Positions 1-8,456 of a DNA stretch of 64,000 bases are shown one piece after another; within the stretch, counting starts at the first letter, position 1, and every line of letters begins with the position of its first letter. The notes under the pieces are model-generated. The model had not been told where the DNA came from and made no database searches. It was given only the letters and a program-made list of their open reading frames with translations. Both the position numbers and the translations under genes were made by a program. This stretch comes from Panacagrimonas sp052389915 (GTDB lineage: Bacteria > Pseudomonadota > Gammaproteobacteria > Nevskiales > Nevskiaceae): the NCBI GenBank assembly GCA_052389915.1, contig JBQTHL010000026.1, positions 81,331 to 145,330 of the forward strand, in the 5' to 3' direction.

Positions 1-2274
1 GAACAGGCTACCGGTGAGTTTGATCGGAATGGTGAGGCCGGCCAGATCCTGCAAACCCTTGCCGCCCTGGCCAGCGGCGCTGGCCACCACGGACGGCGAG
101 GCGAGGTAGTTGAGGGTTTCGTTGACCAGGTCGATCTCGCCGCTGCCGTTCACGCGAAACAGCGGGCTGAAGGCATTGAGCTGATCGGACTTGAGCACGC
201 CGTTGACGACGCGGGCGGCGAAGGTGATGGCGGTGAAGTCGGTCTGCGGCGCTTCCGGCGGCGCGGCGTAGGCCTGGCCTTTGACCAGGGCCTGGCCGCG
301 GCGAATGATCTCGGCGAGGTTGAAGCCCTTGACCGCGCCGTTCTCGAAACTCAGCGCGACATCGCCGTTGAGCGCACGCCGCACATCGCCCACGGTCTTG
401 CCGCCGGTGGTCAGGTCGAGCTTGATGTTGCCGAGTCCCGAGACGAAATCTTTTCCGGCGAACTGCGCCAACATCGGCGCCAGTTGCAACGCCGAGATCG
501 AAGTGTTCAAGGCGTAGGTCGGCTTGGCGCCCGGCCCGATGCGCGTGTTGGTCGCGATCTGGCCGCCGTAGGCCTTGAGGTCGAGACTGATCTGTTTCGG
601 CGCGCCCTTGGGACCGTCGATTTTCACGCGCACGTCCTTGAGCGTGGCGCCCTTGAGCTTGAGTTCGGTCACGTCGAGCGTGCCGCTGGCGTTGAGTTTC
701 TCCAGAGCTTCCAGCGGGATTTCGGTCGCGTTCAGATCTTTCGATTTTTCCTTCGTCGGCGGTGTCGCTGGCGCGGCCGAGTTGGATTCCGGCGGCATGT
801 AGCGATCCGCATCCAGACGATCCACCTTGAGCGCGAACTCCAGCGCCTGGCTGGTGAAATCACGCACGGCAAACGTGCCGCCGGCATTGGTGTCGTCGAG
901 CTTGAGCTTGAGGTCGTCGAGCTTGAGCGACTTGAAGCTGCCGCTGTAGCGCGCCGACAGGCTGGCGTTGCTCAGCACAGTGGCGTCGGTGGTCTTGATG
1001 TCGGGCTGGCCCAGCGATTTGAGCAGTTCGCGCGGATTGAAGGCCGCGATGGCGATAGGACCGGAGAGGCGTGGCGCATCGCCCATCAAGTCTTCACCCG
1101 TGATCGACGTGCTGATGTTGAGCCCGGCCGCGCCGATCTTCGCGTCGCTCAAACGCAGCGCGCCCTTGATCGCGTCGAAGGCCGCGTTGCCTGTCAGCTT
1201 GAGCGTCTGCTTGCCGCCCGGAATCGCGGCACCCGAGGCGTTCGCGTTCAAGCTGAGACCTGCCAGTTCGACTTTCTGCGTGTCGATCGTGGCCTTGAGC
1301 TTCGCCGCCAGGCTGCCCTGCGCCGCGAGATCCTTCATCGCGGTCTTGAAGTCGAGTTTGAAGCCATCGACGTTCACGTTCTGCGTGCGCATGTCGGCCA
1401 GCACCTTTCCGACCAGCGTGCCCTCGGCCGTCAGGTCTTTCATCGCGGTCTTGAAGTCCAGCTTCAGACCTTCGACGCTGACCACCTGGGTTTCCAGATT
1501 GGCGGCGATATCACCGGCAAGCTGGGCCGATGCGTCCAGATCCTTGCCCTTGGCTTTTACGTCCAGCTTGAGCTTATCGATGGTCGCTTTCTGCGCCACC
1601 AGATCGGCGAGCACGGTTGCCGAAAACGCAAGCTCGCCGGACATTTTCTTCACTTCGTCGGTGGCCGTAAGCGAGGCCTTGATATCCACCGGCTCACCCG
1701 GCTGCAAGGCGCCGGTTTCCAGATTCACCTTCTCCAGCTTGTAGCTCTGCTTGGCCGCTTCGTCGCGGTAATTGATGGCCGCGTCGGTGAGCGTGACACC
1801 CGCGATATCGATGCTTTCGGGATCGAAGGGTTTGGACCCGTCTTTCTTCTCCGGCTCAGGCTTGTCGTCGGGCTTGATCAGGTCGTCCCAGTTGGTCTTG
1901 CCGCTGGCATCTTTCGCCAGATCCAGCTTGAGGCCGTCGAGTTTGACCGTGCTCACCCGCACTTCGCGGTCCAGCAAGAGCGGCATGAGTTGCACGCCCA
2001 CCGCCGCCTCGCGGACCTGCGCCATCGGCGTGCTGCCGAAACCGGGCGCATTGCTGAAACTCACATCGGCGACGCGCACGTTGAGCCAGGGGAATACTTT
2101 CAGCTCGATGTTGCCGAGCGTCAGGTCGCGGCCGGTCTCTTTCTTGACCGCTTCGGTGATCTTGCCGCGGTAGTCGTTGGGGTCGAAGAACGTCGCGGCG
2201 AGCAGCACCGCGCCAATCACCAGAACCAGCAGGACGCCGACGACGGCAAGAACGATCTTGAGTGGCTTGGGCAT
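1..2274 (-). CDS. AsmA family protein (C-terminus beyond window)
   Basis: Partial gene: 758 codons are visible and it runs off the left edge. The N-terminus has one membrane-anchor segment (about residues 5-28) followed by the FDPNDY...TGR stretch typical of AsmA-like proteins. The C-terminal visible part carries the AsmA_2 pattern (LGNIKLDLTTGG, then GDVRRALNGD). AsmA-like proteins are anchored in the inner membrane and span the periplasm as lipid-transfer or outer-membrane-homeostasis factors. Residues about 262-335 hold two near-identical copies of a roughly 35-residue segment (KLDFKTAMKDL in both). It is the last visible gene of a minus-strand run starting at 7321 and lies 68 bp downstream of the FAD reductase gene. 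The family assignment is solid; the substrate is unknown. Confidence 0.85.
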   Translation of the reverse strand, partial: MPKPLKIVLAVVGVLLVLVIGAVLLAATFFDPNDYRGKITEAVKKETGRDLTLGNIELKVFPWLNVRVADVSFSNAPGFGSTPMAQVREAAVGVQLMPLLLDREVRVSTVKLDGLKLDLAKDASGKTNWDDLIKPDDKPEPEKKDGSKPFDPESIDIAGVTLTDAAINYRDEAAKQSYKLEKVNLETGALQPGEPVDIKASLTATDEVKKMSGELAFSATVLADLVAQKATIDKLKLDVKAKGKDLDASAQLAGDIAANLETQVVSVEGLKLDFKTAMKDLTAEGTLVGKVLADMRTQNVNVDGFKLDFKTAMKDLAAQGSLAAKLKATIDTQKVELAGLSLNANASGAAIPGGKQTLKLTGNAAFDAIKGALRLSDAKIGAAGLNISTSITGEDLMGDAPRLSGPIAIAAFNPRELLKSLGQPDIKTTDATVLSNASLSARYSGSFKSLKLDDLKLKLDDTNAGGTFAVRDFTSQALEFALKVDRLDADRYMPPESNSAAPATPPTKEKSKDLNATEIPLEALEKLNASGTLDVTELKLKGATLKDVRVKIDGPKGAPKQISLDLKAYGGQIATNTRIGPGAKPTYALNTSISALQLAPMLAQFAGKDFVSGLGNIKLDLTTGGKTVGDVRRALNGDVALSFENGAVKGFNLAEIIRRGQALVKGQAYAAPPEAPQTDFTAITFAARVVNGVLKSDQLNAFSPLFRVNGSGEIDLVNETLNYLASPSVVASAAGQGGKGLQDLAGLTIPIKLTGSLF

Positions 2275-2342
2275 GATGAAGATCCGGGTAAATTCGGCCC
2301 GGAGTTTAGCCGCTCAAGCTGAACGGTTCGGGAGAGCCCCGG

Positions 2343-4487
2343 CTATCCGCGCCGCCACGCGTGGTACTTCTCCACCCAGCGCAGCAAGCCCTCCGGCTTG
2401 TGCGCCCGCTTCCAGTTGCCGGCCACATACTTGTTGGCCTCGGCCAGGGTCGGATAGATGTGGATGGTGCCGAGAATCTTGTTGAGCCCCAGGCCGTGAC
2501 GCATGGCCAGCACGTATTCCGCGATCAGGTCGCCCGCGTGCTCGCCGACGATGGTCACGCCGAGAATGCGATCCTTGCCCGGCACGGTCAGCACCTTGAC
2601 GAAGCCGTGTGCTTCGCCGTCGCAGATGGCGCGGTCCAGTTCGTCGATGCCGAAAGTCGTGACTTCGAACGGGGTCTTCTGCGTGGCCGCATCGGTTTCG
2701 TTGAGCCCCACGCGCGCGACCTCGGGCTCGGTGAACGTGGCCCAGGGAATCACCGAGTAATCCACCTTGAACATCCCGCCCTTGAGCGCGAGCAGGGGGC
2801 CGAACAAGGAGTTCACCGCCGCATACCAGGCCATGTGCGAGGCGGTGTGCGTGAACTGGTACGGCCCCGCCACGTCGCCGCAGGCAAAGATGTTGGGGTA
2901 GTTGGTTTGCAGGAACTCGTTGACCTCCAGGGTCTTGCCGGTCTTCACGCCCAGTTCTTCCAGACCGTAGCCCTTGAGCCGCGCAGCACGGCCGACTGCG
3001 ACGAGGATTTCATCGAAGCCGACGGCTTCTTCTTTCTCGTTGCGCGAGCACACCAGAAACTTGCCCGACTCGTTTTCGATGACGCGCAGCGCCTTGGTTT
3101 CCAGGCGCACATCGATACCTTCGGAAACGAAGCGCTCGGCGACGAGCTTCGAGACTTCCGGGTCCTCGCGAATCATCAGCCGCGGTAGCATCTCGACTTG
3201 CGTGACATTCGAGCCCAGCCGTGCAAAGGCCTGCGCCATCTCTGAGCCGATGGGGCCGCCGCCGAGCACGACCAGCCGCTTCGGCAGTTCGCGCAGCTCC
3301 CAAAGATTTTCCGAGGTCAGGAACCCCGCTTCCGCCAGTCCCGGAATCGGCGGCACGAAAGGCTCTGCTCCTGCCGCAATCACGATGCTGCGCGCCGTGA
3401 GCCGCTGGCCGTTGACCTCCACCGTCCAGGGATCGATCAGCTTCGCGTCACCGCTCAGGCACTCGACGCCGAGCTGGGAATATCGCTCCACTGAATCGTG
3501 CGGCTCGATCTCCTTGATGACGTGCGCGACTCTCTCCATCACAGCCGCAAAGTCCACGCGCGGCATCCCCGCGTCCACGCCGAACTCGCGTGCACGGTCT
3601 ATGTGCGACACCAGTTTCGCCGCGCGTAGCAGGGCCTTGGACGGCACGCATCCGGTGTTGAGGCAGTCACCGCCCATCTGGTGCTTTTCGATCAGCGTGA
3701 CCTTCGCCTTGACCGCCGCCGCGATATACGCGCTGACGAGACCAGCCGATCCGCCGCCGATGACGATCATGTTGCGGTCGTAGCGCTTGGGCTTCCTGAA
3801 ACGCGCATACACCTTGCGCGCCCGAACCGCGTTGACCAGTGCGCGCGCGAAATAGGGGAACAGGCCGAGCAGGACGAAGGCGCCGATGATGCTCGGCGAG
3901 GCAATGCCCTTGAGTGAGGTCAGGTTCCCCAGTTGCGTGCCCGCGTTCACGTACACCACGGTGCCGGCGAACATGCCGACTTGGCTGACCCAGTAGAACG
4001 TGCGCGTCTTGATGGGCGTCAGACCCATGACCAGATTCACCACGAAGAACGGCACGGCCGGCACCAGCCGCAAGGTGAAAAGATAGAAACCGCCGTCGCG
4101 CGCGAAGCCTTCGTTGAGGCTCTTGAGACGGTCGCCATAGCGTGACTGGACGGCATCGCGCAGCAAGCCGCGCGAGACCAGAAACGCGAGCGTCGCACCG
4201 ATGGACGAGGCGAACGAAATCAGCAGCGTGCCCCACAGCAAGCCGAACAACGCGCCACCCACGAGGGTCAACACCGCGGCGCCGGGAAAGGACAGGGCGG
4301 TGGTGGTGACGTAGATCGCGAAGAAGATTCCCGCTGTGGCCAGAGGATGTTGTTCCTGCCATGCCGTGATCGCGGCGCGCTGCGACTGGAAATATTCCAG
4401 CGAGAAAAATCGCCCTAGATCGAAAACAAAAAACGCCGCGATGGCGCCAGCAAGCAGCAGCAAAAGAATCCAGCGACGCGCGTTCAT
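2343..4487 (-). CDS. VTT-domain / FAD-dependent disulfide oxidoreductase fusion
   Basis: 714 residues with two modules. Residues about 1-235 are a multi-pass membrane part of the TVP38/TMEM64 (VTT, SNARE-associated) type. Residues about 239-714 are a pyridine-nucleotide disulfide oxidoreductase resembling mercuric reductase or dihydrolipoyl dehydrogenase: FAD-binding GGGSAG, redox-active Cys pair in GGDCLNTGCVPSK, NAD-binding GGGPIGSE, FAD motif ACGDVAG and a C-terminal HIYPTLAEA segment like the family's catalytic His-Glu. It should be an inner-membrane flavoenzyme with a cytoplasmic catalytic half; the substrate cannot be read. The HMA domain and C-terminal vicinal Cys pair of true MerA are not visible, so mercury reduction is not claimed. 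It lies in the minus-strand run with a hydrolase upstream. Confidence 0.88.
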   Translation of the reverse strand: MNARRWILLLLLAGAIAAFFVFDLGRFFSLEYFQSQRAAITAWQEQHPLATAGIFFAIYVTTTALSFPGAAVLTLVGGALFGLLWGTLLISFASSIGATLAFLVSRGLLRDAVQSRYGDRLKSLNEGFARDGGFYLFTLRLVPAVPFFVVNLVMGLTPIKTRTFYWVSQVGMFAGTVVYVNAGTQLGNLTSLKGIASPSIIGAFVLLGLFPYFARALVNAVRARKVYARFRKPKRYDRNMIVIGGGSAGLVSAYIAAAVKAKVTLIEKHQMGGDCLNTGCVPSKALLRAAKLVSHIDRAREFGVDAGMPRVDFAAVMERVAHVIKEIEPHDSVERYSQLGVECLSGDAKLIDPWTVEVNGQRLTARSIVIAAGAEPFVPPIPGLAEAGFLTSENLWELRELPKRLVVLGGGPIGSEMAQAFARLGSNVTQVEMLPRLMIREDPEVSKLVAERFVSEGIDVRLETKALRVIENESGKFLVCSRNEKEEAVGFDEILVAVGRAARLKGYGLEELGVKTGKTLEVNEFLQTNYPNIFACGDVAGPYQFTHTASHMAWYAAVNSLFGPLLALKGGMFKVDYSVIPWATFTEPEVARVGLNETDAATQKTPFEVTTFGIDELDRAICDGEAHGFVKVLTVPGKDRILGVTIVGEHAGDLIAEYVLAMRHGLGLNKILGTIHIYPTLAEANKYVAGNWKRAHKPEGLLRWVEKYHAWRRG

Positions 4488-4585
4488 CTGAAGGGCAATC
4501 CCAAACGGTGATCGAGCTTGCAGTGTGGCCGCGGGTCATGACAGCGGCAATGCCGCAGCGTCCGCGCGGCTGAACCTTGCGTCCG

Positions 4586-5527
4586 CTAGCTACGCAGCCC
4601 TTTTCTGAATTTGATGTAGTCCTCGGCCGTTTCCGCAGGCGCTTCGATCATTGGCACGTGGCCTATGCCCGGCATGATCGTGCGGCTGCTGTACGGCAGC
4701 AGCGCCATCAGAGCATTGACGCTGTTCACGTGCAGCGCGCGGTCTTCCTCGCCCCACAGCACGTGCGTCTGGATGGGCATGTTCGCAATCCTCTTTTCGA
4801 AATCGAAGCGGTCTTCCGACAATTCGGCGAACTGGCGCACGCGCAGGTCGTGCATGGCAATGGCTCTGTCGGCCATCACATCGACAAAGGCGCCCGGAAG
4901 AAACGGCGGGCGCGACATCACGAACGCAATCAGTTCGCGATATTCCTCGCGCGTCGAAGGAATCAGTGCGTTGCGTCCGCCTTCGGCGAGGGTCCTGCGC
5001 AACTCGCTCGGCGGCTTCGAGGTGATGCCGGAGTTGGCGATCAACCATAGTGTCCCGACCTCGTTCGGATGCTTTGCGGCGTAGCTCGCCGCGACATTGC
5101 CGCCCATGGAGTTGCCACCGAGGTGCACGCGCGACAGACCCAGTTTCCGGACGAAGGCGTGCAGATACTCGACCTGGTCGTCGATGCGGTAATGCGCGCC
5201 TTCGGGTGCCGTGCTTTCGCCGTAACCTGGCAGGTCGGGCGCGATGATCCGGTAGTGCTTTCGTAGATGGCGCGCGACCCTCGTCCAGTTGTCCTTGTCG
5301 CCGCCAAAGCCGTGTACCAGTACCAGTGGTTCGCCCGTCCCGCCGCTGTCGAGGTAGGCCACGGAAAAGCCTGGCAGCTTGGCTTCGAATCGCGTGAGCG
5401 AAGAGGCCCAGCGCTCCGCATCAATCGCAATGCGCACGAAGGTTGTTGGTGCGGTCACGTATAACCCACCAAGCGCGATCACGCCGAGCGAGGCCGCGAA
5501 CAGCAGAAACTTGAGCAAGCGCATCAT
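4586..5527 (-). CDS. alpha/beta-fold hydrolase, membrane-anchored
   Basis: 313 residues from the ATG at 5527, which overlaps the stop of the upstream SRPBCC gene (ATGA), so the two are translationally coupled; a longer reading from 5620 would only add residues encoded inside the neighbour. The N-terminus has a hydrophobic segment (about 4-26), a signal anchor or signal peptide. Alpha/beta-hydrolase features: oxyanion HGFGG near residue 72, nucleophile Ser140 in GNSMGG, an acidic residue in GEEDRAL and a C-terminal His in GIGHVPM. This fits the lipase/esterase-like abhydrolase_1 family. The substrate is unknown; a lipid ester is likely from the envelope location. Confidence 0.85.
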   Translation of the reverse strand: MMRLLKFLLFAASLGVIALGGLYVTAPTTFVRIAIDAERWASSLTRFEAKLPGFSVAYLDSGGTGEPLVLVHGFGGDKDNWTRVARHLRKHYRIIAPDLPGYGESTAPEGAHYRIDDQVEYLHAFVRKLGLSRVHLGGNSMGGNVAASYAAKHPNEVGTLWLIANSGITSKPPSELRRTLAEGGRNALIPSTREEYRELIAFVMSRPPFLPGAFVDVMADRAIAMHDLRVRQFAELSEDRFDFEKRIANMPIQTHVLWGEEDRALHVNSVNALMALLPYSSRTIMPGIGHVPMIEAPAETAEDYIKFRKGLRS

Positions 5528-6000
5528 GGGTGTTCCGGGTCGATATGCGTCAGAGGCGGCGTCGAGACCGCAGAGATCGCGTCCACCGCGCGCTGTGCGC
5601 CCCGTCGCCACGAGGCGCACAGGAAACCGGCAATCACACCGCCGAGCAGGACCATTCTGGAATCGAACTCGATGGTGTATTCCAGGCGCGTGCCTCCTGG
5701 CACTTCCTCGAAGCGCAGCCGACCGACGTGACTGCTGATCGGCCAGCCGCGTGTGACGCGGTACTCGATGGACTCCGGCCGCTGGAATCCGGTGATGGTC
5801 TCCTCCACTCGCAACAGCAGCAATCGTAGTTCACGCACCGAACCCAGACCGTTCACGTCCGCAGACGAAGGGCTGTCGAGCACGCGACGCACGCGGAGCG
5901 GAAACAGCCGGCCGATGTTCTCGTGTTGCGAAAACCATTCGAACACGACCCCGCGAGGCGCGGCGAAGAACTGCTCGAAGCGAAGGGACTGGTGGGACAT
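5524..6000 (-). CDS. SRPBCC (START-like) family protein
   Basis: 158 residues. The opening F-x-A-P-x-x-V-F-x-W-F pattern, alternating beta strands and the late GTRLEYTIEF segment match the SRPBCC/polyketide-cyclase-like ligand-binding fold (usual length 140-160). Such proteins bind hydrophobic ligands; no catalytic residue can be assigned. The stop codon overlaps the ATG of the downstream hydrolase, and the upstream membrane-protein gene ends 6 bp before its start, so all belong to one transcript. The function in this run is unknown. Confidence 0.75.
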   Translation of the reverse strand: MSHQSLRFEQFFAAPRGVVFEWFSQHENIGRLFPLRVRRVLDSPSSADVNGLGSVRELRLLLLRVEETITGFQRPESIEYRVTRGWPISSHVGRLRFEEVPGGTRLEYTIEFDSRMVLLGGVIAGFLCASWRRGAQRAVDAISAVSTPPLTHIDPEHP

Positions 6001-6006
6001 CGGACG

Positions 6007-6696
6007 CTATGCCGCCGCCGCAACCGACTGAAATCCACCGGCGCTTTTCCGCCAGTGCGTGCGCGCAAAAAAACCGATCGCAATCCACCCGGTCAGGATG
6101 TGCAGGCCGATGACGGCCGCGAAGATCTTCGGATGTCCGGCAAGAAATATTTCCGGCCCCGGCACCTGCGGAACGTAAAACGAGAGGGCGCCAAGGTTCA
6201 GCAGCACGATGGCCGCAAGCAGCGGTTTCGATCCGCGAAACACGCGCCAGCACCAGATGCCATAGAGCGTCTCCACGAACAGCGCGACCGCGGGAATTCC
6301 ATACAGGCCCGCGCCGAATCGGGGCGATTCGAGCGAGGGAGCAAGCTGTATGTCCGGTACATGCGTTGCCAGGTCGAGCACCATATGCGACATCACGCCG
6401 ACCGCGAGCGCAACGGTCCATCCCGGCTTGCGGAAGACTCTCGAGGTGAGCCACCACACCAGCGCGGCGATGGCCACCGTTGAAGCCATCGAGTGCGAGT
6501 ACGGCATGTGTGCAAGGTGAATGTCGGCGAGCGACTGCACCTGCAACTCCGTTGTCGTTCGCTCCAGCCCGAACAGGTTGAGCGCCACCCACAGGCACTC
6601 GATGAGCTGCACCGAAACCAGGACGGCTATCAACGGAACACCAGGCCATCTCCGGTTGATCAGAAGTGCGGTCGCCGCGTGGTTGATGGCGTTCAT
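6007..6696 (-). CDS. multi-pass membrane protein, putative YdjM-like
   Basis: 229 residues with about six hydrophobic segments. The early N-H-A-A-T-A and a HMPYSHS cluster near residue 63 resemble the His-containing motifs of YdjM/DUF457-type membrane proteins, often annotated as metal-dependent hydrolases, but the match is by pattern only. It sits between NUDIX and SRPBCC genes with 28 and 6 bp gaps, so it is probably cotranscribed. The function is not known. Confidence 0.6.
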   Translation of the reverse strand: MNAINHAATALLINRRWPGVPLIAVLVSVQLIECLWVALNLFGLERTTTELQVQSLADIHLAHMPYSHSMASTVAIAALVWWLTSRVFRKPGWTVALAVGVMSHMVLDLATHVPDIQLAPSLESPRFGAGLYGIPAVALFVETLYGIWCWRVFRGSKPLLAAIVLLNLGALSFYVPQVPGPEIFLAGHPKIFAAVIGLHILTGWIAIGFFARTHWRKSAGGFQSVAAAA

Positions 6697-6724
6697 GGAC
6701 TCCTTCGCTTTTGCCAGAAGCGAT

Positions 6725-7321
6725 CTACACCGGCGGTGGGTCGCCCGTGGAAACTTCCTGATCGCGCGGACGGCGTGGCTTGTACATCAGGTCCATCGCG
6801 TGGATGGTGCTGCGTCCTGCGGCCCTGTCGGCAAAGAAGAACTTGAGGCTGTGCCAGACCGTGGGGAAGGCGATTTCCTCCCAGGGAATTTCCGCCTCCG
6901 TCATCAGCCGCGTTTCGCTGCTCTCCGGCGTGACCCCGTGATGCAGGTTGCGCATGCGCGCGTGGTGCACGATGGTGACTTGGCTGACGTAGGGCACGTT
7001 GATGACGGCCAGGATTTCGCCAGGCTCGACGTCGGCCTGCGATTCTTCGAGCGCTTCGCGCGCGGCGCCCTGGGCGGTGGTCTCGCCCAGTTCCATGAAG
7101 CCGGCGGGGAAGGTCCAGAGCCCAAAGCGCGGTTCGATGTTGCGGCGGCACATCAGCACGCGGCCGTCCTCGCATTCCGGAATGCAGCCCACGATCACGC
7201 GCGGATTGAAATACTGGATGTGATGGCAGGAAGGACAGATGTGCCGCGGCAGGTGATCGCCCTCGGGCACGCGATGCTCCACCTTGTGCCCGCAGGCGTT
7301 GCAGTACAGGACCTCGGTCAT
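6725..7321 (-). CDS. NUDIX hydrolase with N-terminal zinc ribbon
   Basis: 198 residues from the ATG at 7321; an upstream in-frame start would add 19 low-complexity residues and is less likely. Residues 7-36 carry two Cys-x2-Cys pairs (CNAC, CPSC), a zinc ribbon like that of NudC-type NUDIX proteins. The NUDIX box is intact: GFMELGET, then REALEES. It hydrolyses a nucleoside diphosphate linked to another moiety; NADH or ADP-ribose are plausible but not shown. It is the first gene of the minus-strand run to 1 and is divergent from the methyltransferase at 7450. Confidence 0.88.
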   Translation of the reverse strand: MTEVLYCNACGHKVEHRVPEGDHLPRHICPSCHHIQYFNPRVIVGCIPECEDGRVLMCRRNIEPRFGLWTFPAGFMELGETTAQGAAREALEESQADVEPGEILAVINVPYVSQVTIVHHARMRNLHHGVTPESSETRLMTEAEIPWEEIAFPTVWHSLKFFFADRAAGRSTIHAMDLMYKPRRPRDQEVSTGDPPPV

Positions 7322-7449
7322 CGGTTCATCCAGGGTGGGCGTGGCGTTCGACGGGCAAGGATGCCTGTCGCACTGCAAATCGTCATGGCGGGCTGGCGCT
7401 TATTAGAATCCAAATCCAGAGTGTCCGGGTTGTCGAGAAGGTCCCCGCC

Positions 7450-8043
7450 ATGAACAAACCGTTTTCTCCCAGCAGCGAGCGCAACCGCACTCCCATTCTC
7501 GATGTATTGCGCGGCGCCTTCGCGGATCGCCGCAGCGTGCTCGAACTCGGCAGCGGCACCGGGCAACACGCGATGCACTTCGCCGCGGCCATGCCGCACC
7601 TGAACTGGCAGTGCTCGGACCGGGAAGAAAACCTGTCCGGCATTCGCCTCTGGCTCGACGACGCGCACCTGCCCAACACGCCGGCCCCGTTGCTGTTCGA
7701 CGTTAACCAGGCCGCTTGGCCGGACGGACCGTACGACGGCCTGTTCACCGCCAATACCCTGCACATCATGGGCTGGGACGAAGTGCAGATGTTCTTCCGC
7801 CGCCTGCCGGAAATTCTCGCCAAAGACGCCAAGCTTGCTGTGTACGGACCGTTCAATTACGGCGGCCGCTACACCAGCGAGAGCAATGCGGCCTTCGATG
7901 TTCGCCTGAAGTCCGACGATCCGAGGCGCGGCATTCGCGATTTCGAGGCGGTGAATGCCCTGGCTGCCGAGGGAGGCCTGGAATTGGCTGCCGATCACGC
8001 CATGCCGGCGAATAACCGCCTGCTGGTCTGGCAACAACGGTAG
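7450..8043 (+). CDS. DUF938 family SAM-dependent methyltransferase-like protein
   Basis: 197 residues, full length for DUF938. The N-terminal PFSPSSERNR and the SAM-binding motif I LELGSGTGQHA identify the family, whose substrate is unknown. It is cytosolic. The TAG stop codon (8041-8043) is part of the GTAG that begins the REP-like element at 8040. It is convergent with phhB and divergent from the NUDIX run. Confidence 0.85.
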   Translation: MNKPFSPSSERNRTPILDVLRGAFADRRSVLELGSGTGQHAMHFAAAMPHLNWQCSDREENLSGIRLWLDDAHLPNTPAPLLFDVNQAAWPDGPYDGLFTANTLHIMGWDEVQMFFRRLPEILAKDAKLAVYGPFNYGGRYTSESNAAFDVRLKSDDPRRGIRDFEAVNALAAEGGLELAADHAMPANNRLLVWQQR

Positions 8044-8115
8044 GTTGGGGTGAGCTTGCGAACCCCAACGGGGTCGGCGCGGTGTTGGGGTTCGCTATCG
8101 CTCACCCCAACCTAC
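8040..8115. repeat. REP-like hairpin pair, family A copy 1 (GTAG...CTAC)
   Basis: Outer 15-bp perfect inverted repeat: GTAGGTTGGGGTGAG at 8040-8054 and its complement at 8101-8115. Inside are CGAACCCCAAC (8058-8068) and GTTGGGGTTCG, so the element folds as two adjacent hairpins or one long cruciform. It is bounded by GTAG and CTAC. It lies between convergent genes, and its GTAG contains the stop codon of the DUF938 gene. A second copy of the family is at 49353. Confidence 0.85.
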
Positions 8116-8120
8116 GTGAC

Positions 8121-8456
8121 TCAATCGATCAGCGCATCGATTTTCGCCGCGCAGATGAAGTCGTTCTCCGTGAGCCCATCGACCGCGTGGGTCCAATACT
8201 CGACCGTGCACTGCTTGTAGCCGAAGCGCACGTCGGGGTGATGGTCTTCGCGGTGCGCGATATAAATCAGCGCGTTCACGAAGGCGGTCGTGTGGTAGTA
8301 GTTCTTGAACGCGAACGTGGCTTCGATCGCCTTGCCGTCCTTGACCAGTTTCCAGTTCGGCTTGAGTTGCTTCAACAGCGATGCGGTCGCGGTGACGTCC
8401 AGCGCCGGCACGCCGCCGTCACAGGGAACACAGCGCTTTTCGGAGAGAGTGCTCAT
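8121..8456 (-). CDS. phhB: pterin-4-alpha-carbinolamine dehydratase
   Basis: 111 residues, usual family length. The HREDHHPDV motif followed by YWTHAVDGLTENDF is diagnostic of PCD/DCoH. It dehydrates 4a-hydroxytetrahydropterin, normally recycling the cofactor of phenylalanine hydroxylase; no phhA is seen in the window. The ATG at 8456 overlaps the TGA of the large upstream membrane protein (ATGA), so the two are coupled. A longer reading up to 8966 is a shadow of that gene. Confidence 0.93.
   Translation of the reverse strand: MSTLSEKRCVPCDGGVPALDVTATASLLKQLKPNWKLVKDGKAIEATFAFKNYYHTTAFVNALIYIAHREDHHPDVRFGYKQCTVEYWTHAVDGLTENDFICAAKIDALID

Noticed and set aside
484..2322. 612-residue plus-strand open frame
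   Set aside because: It is the shadow of the AsmA gene on the minus strand. Its translation is Arg/Leu/Gln low complexity, while the minus frame has clear AsmA motifs.
2343..4487. Mercury resistance (merA)
   Set aside because: The Cys-pair reductase core is shared, but no HMA domain, C-terminal vicinal Cys pair or mer neighbours are present.
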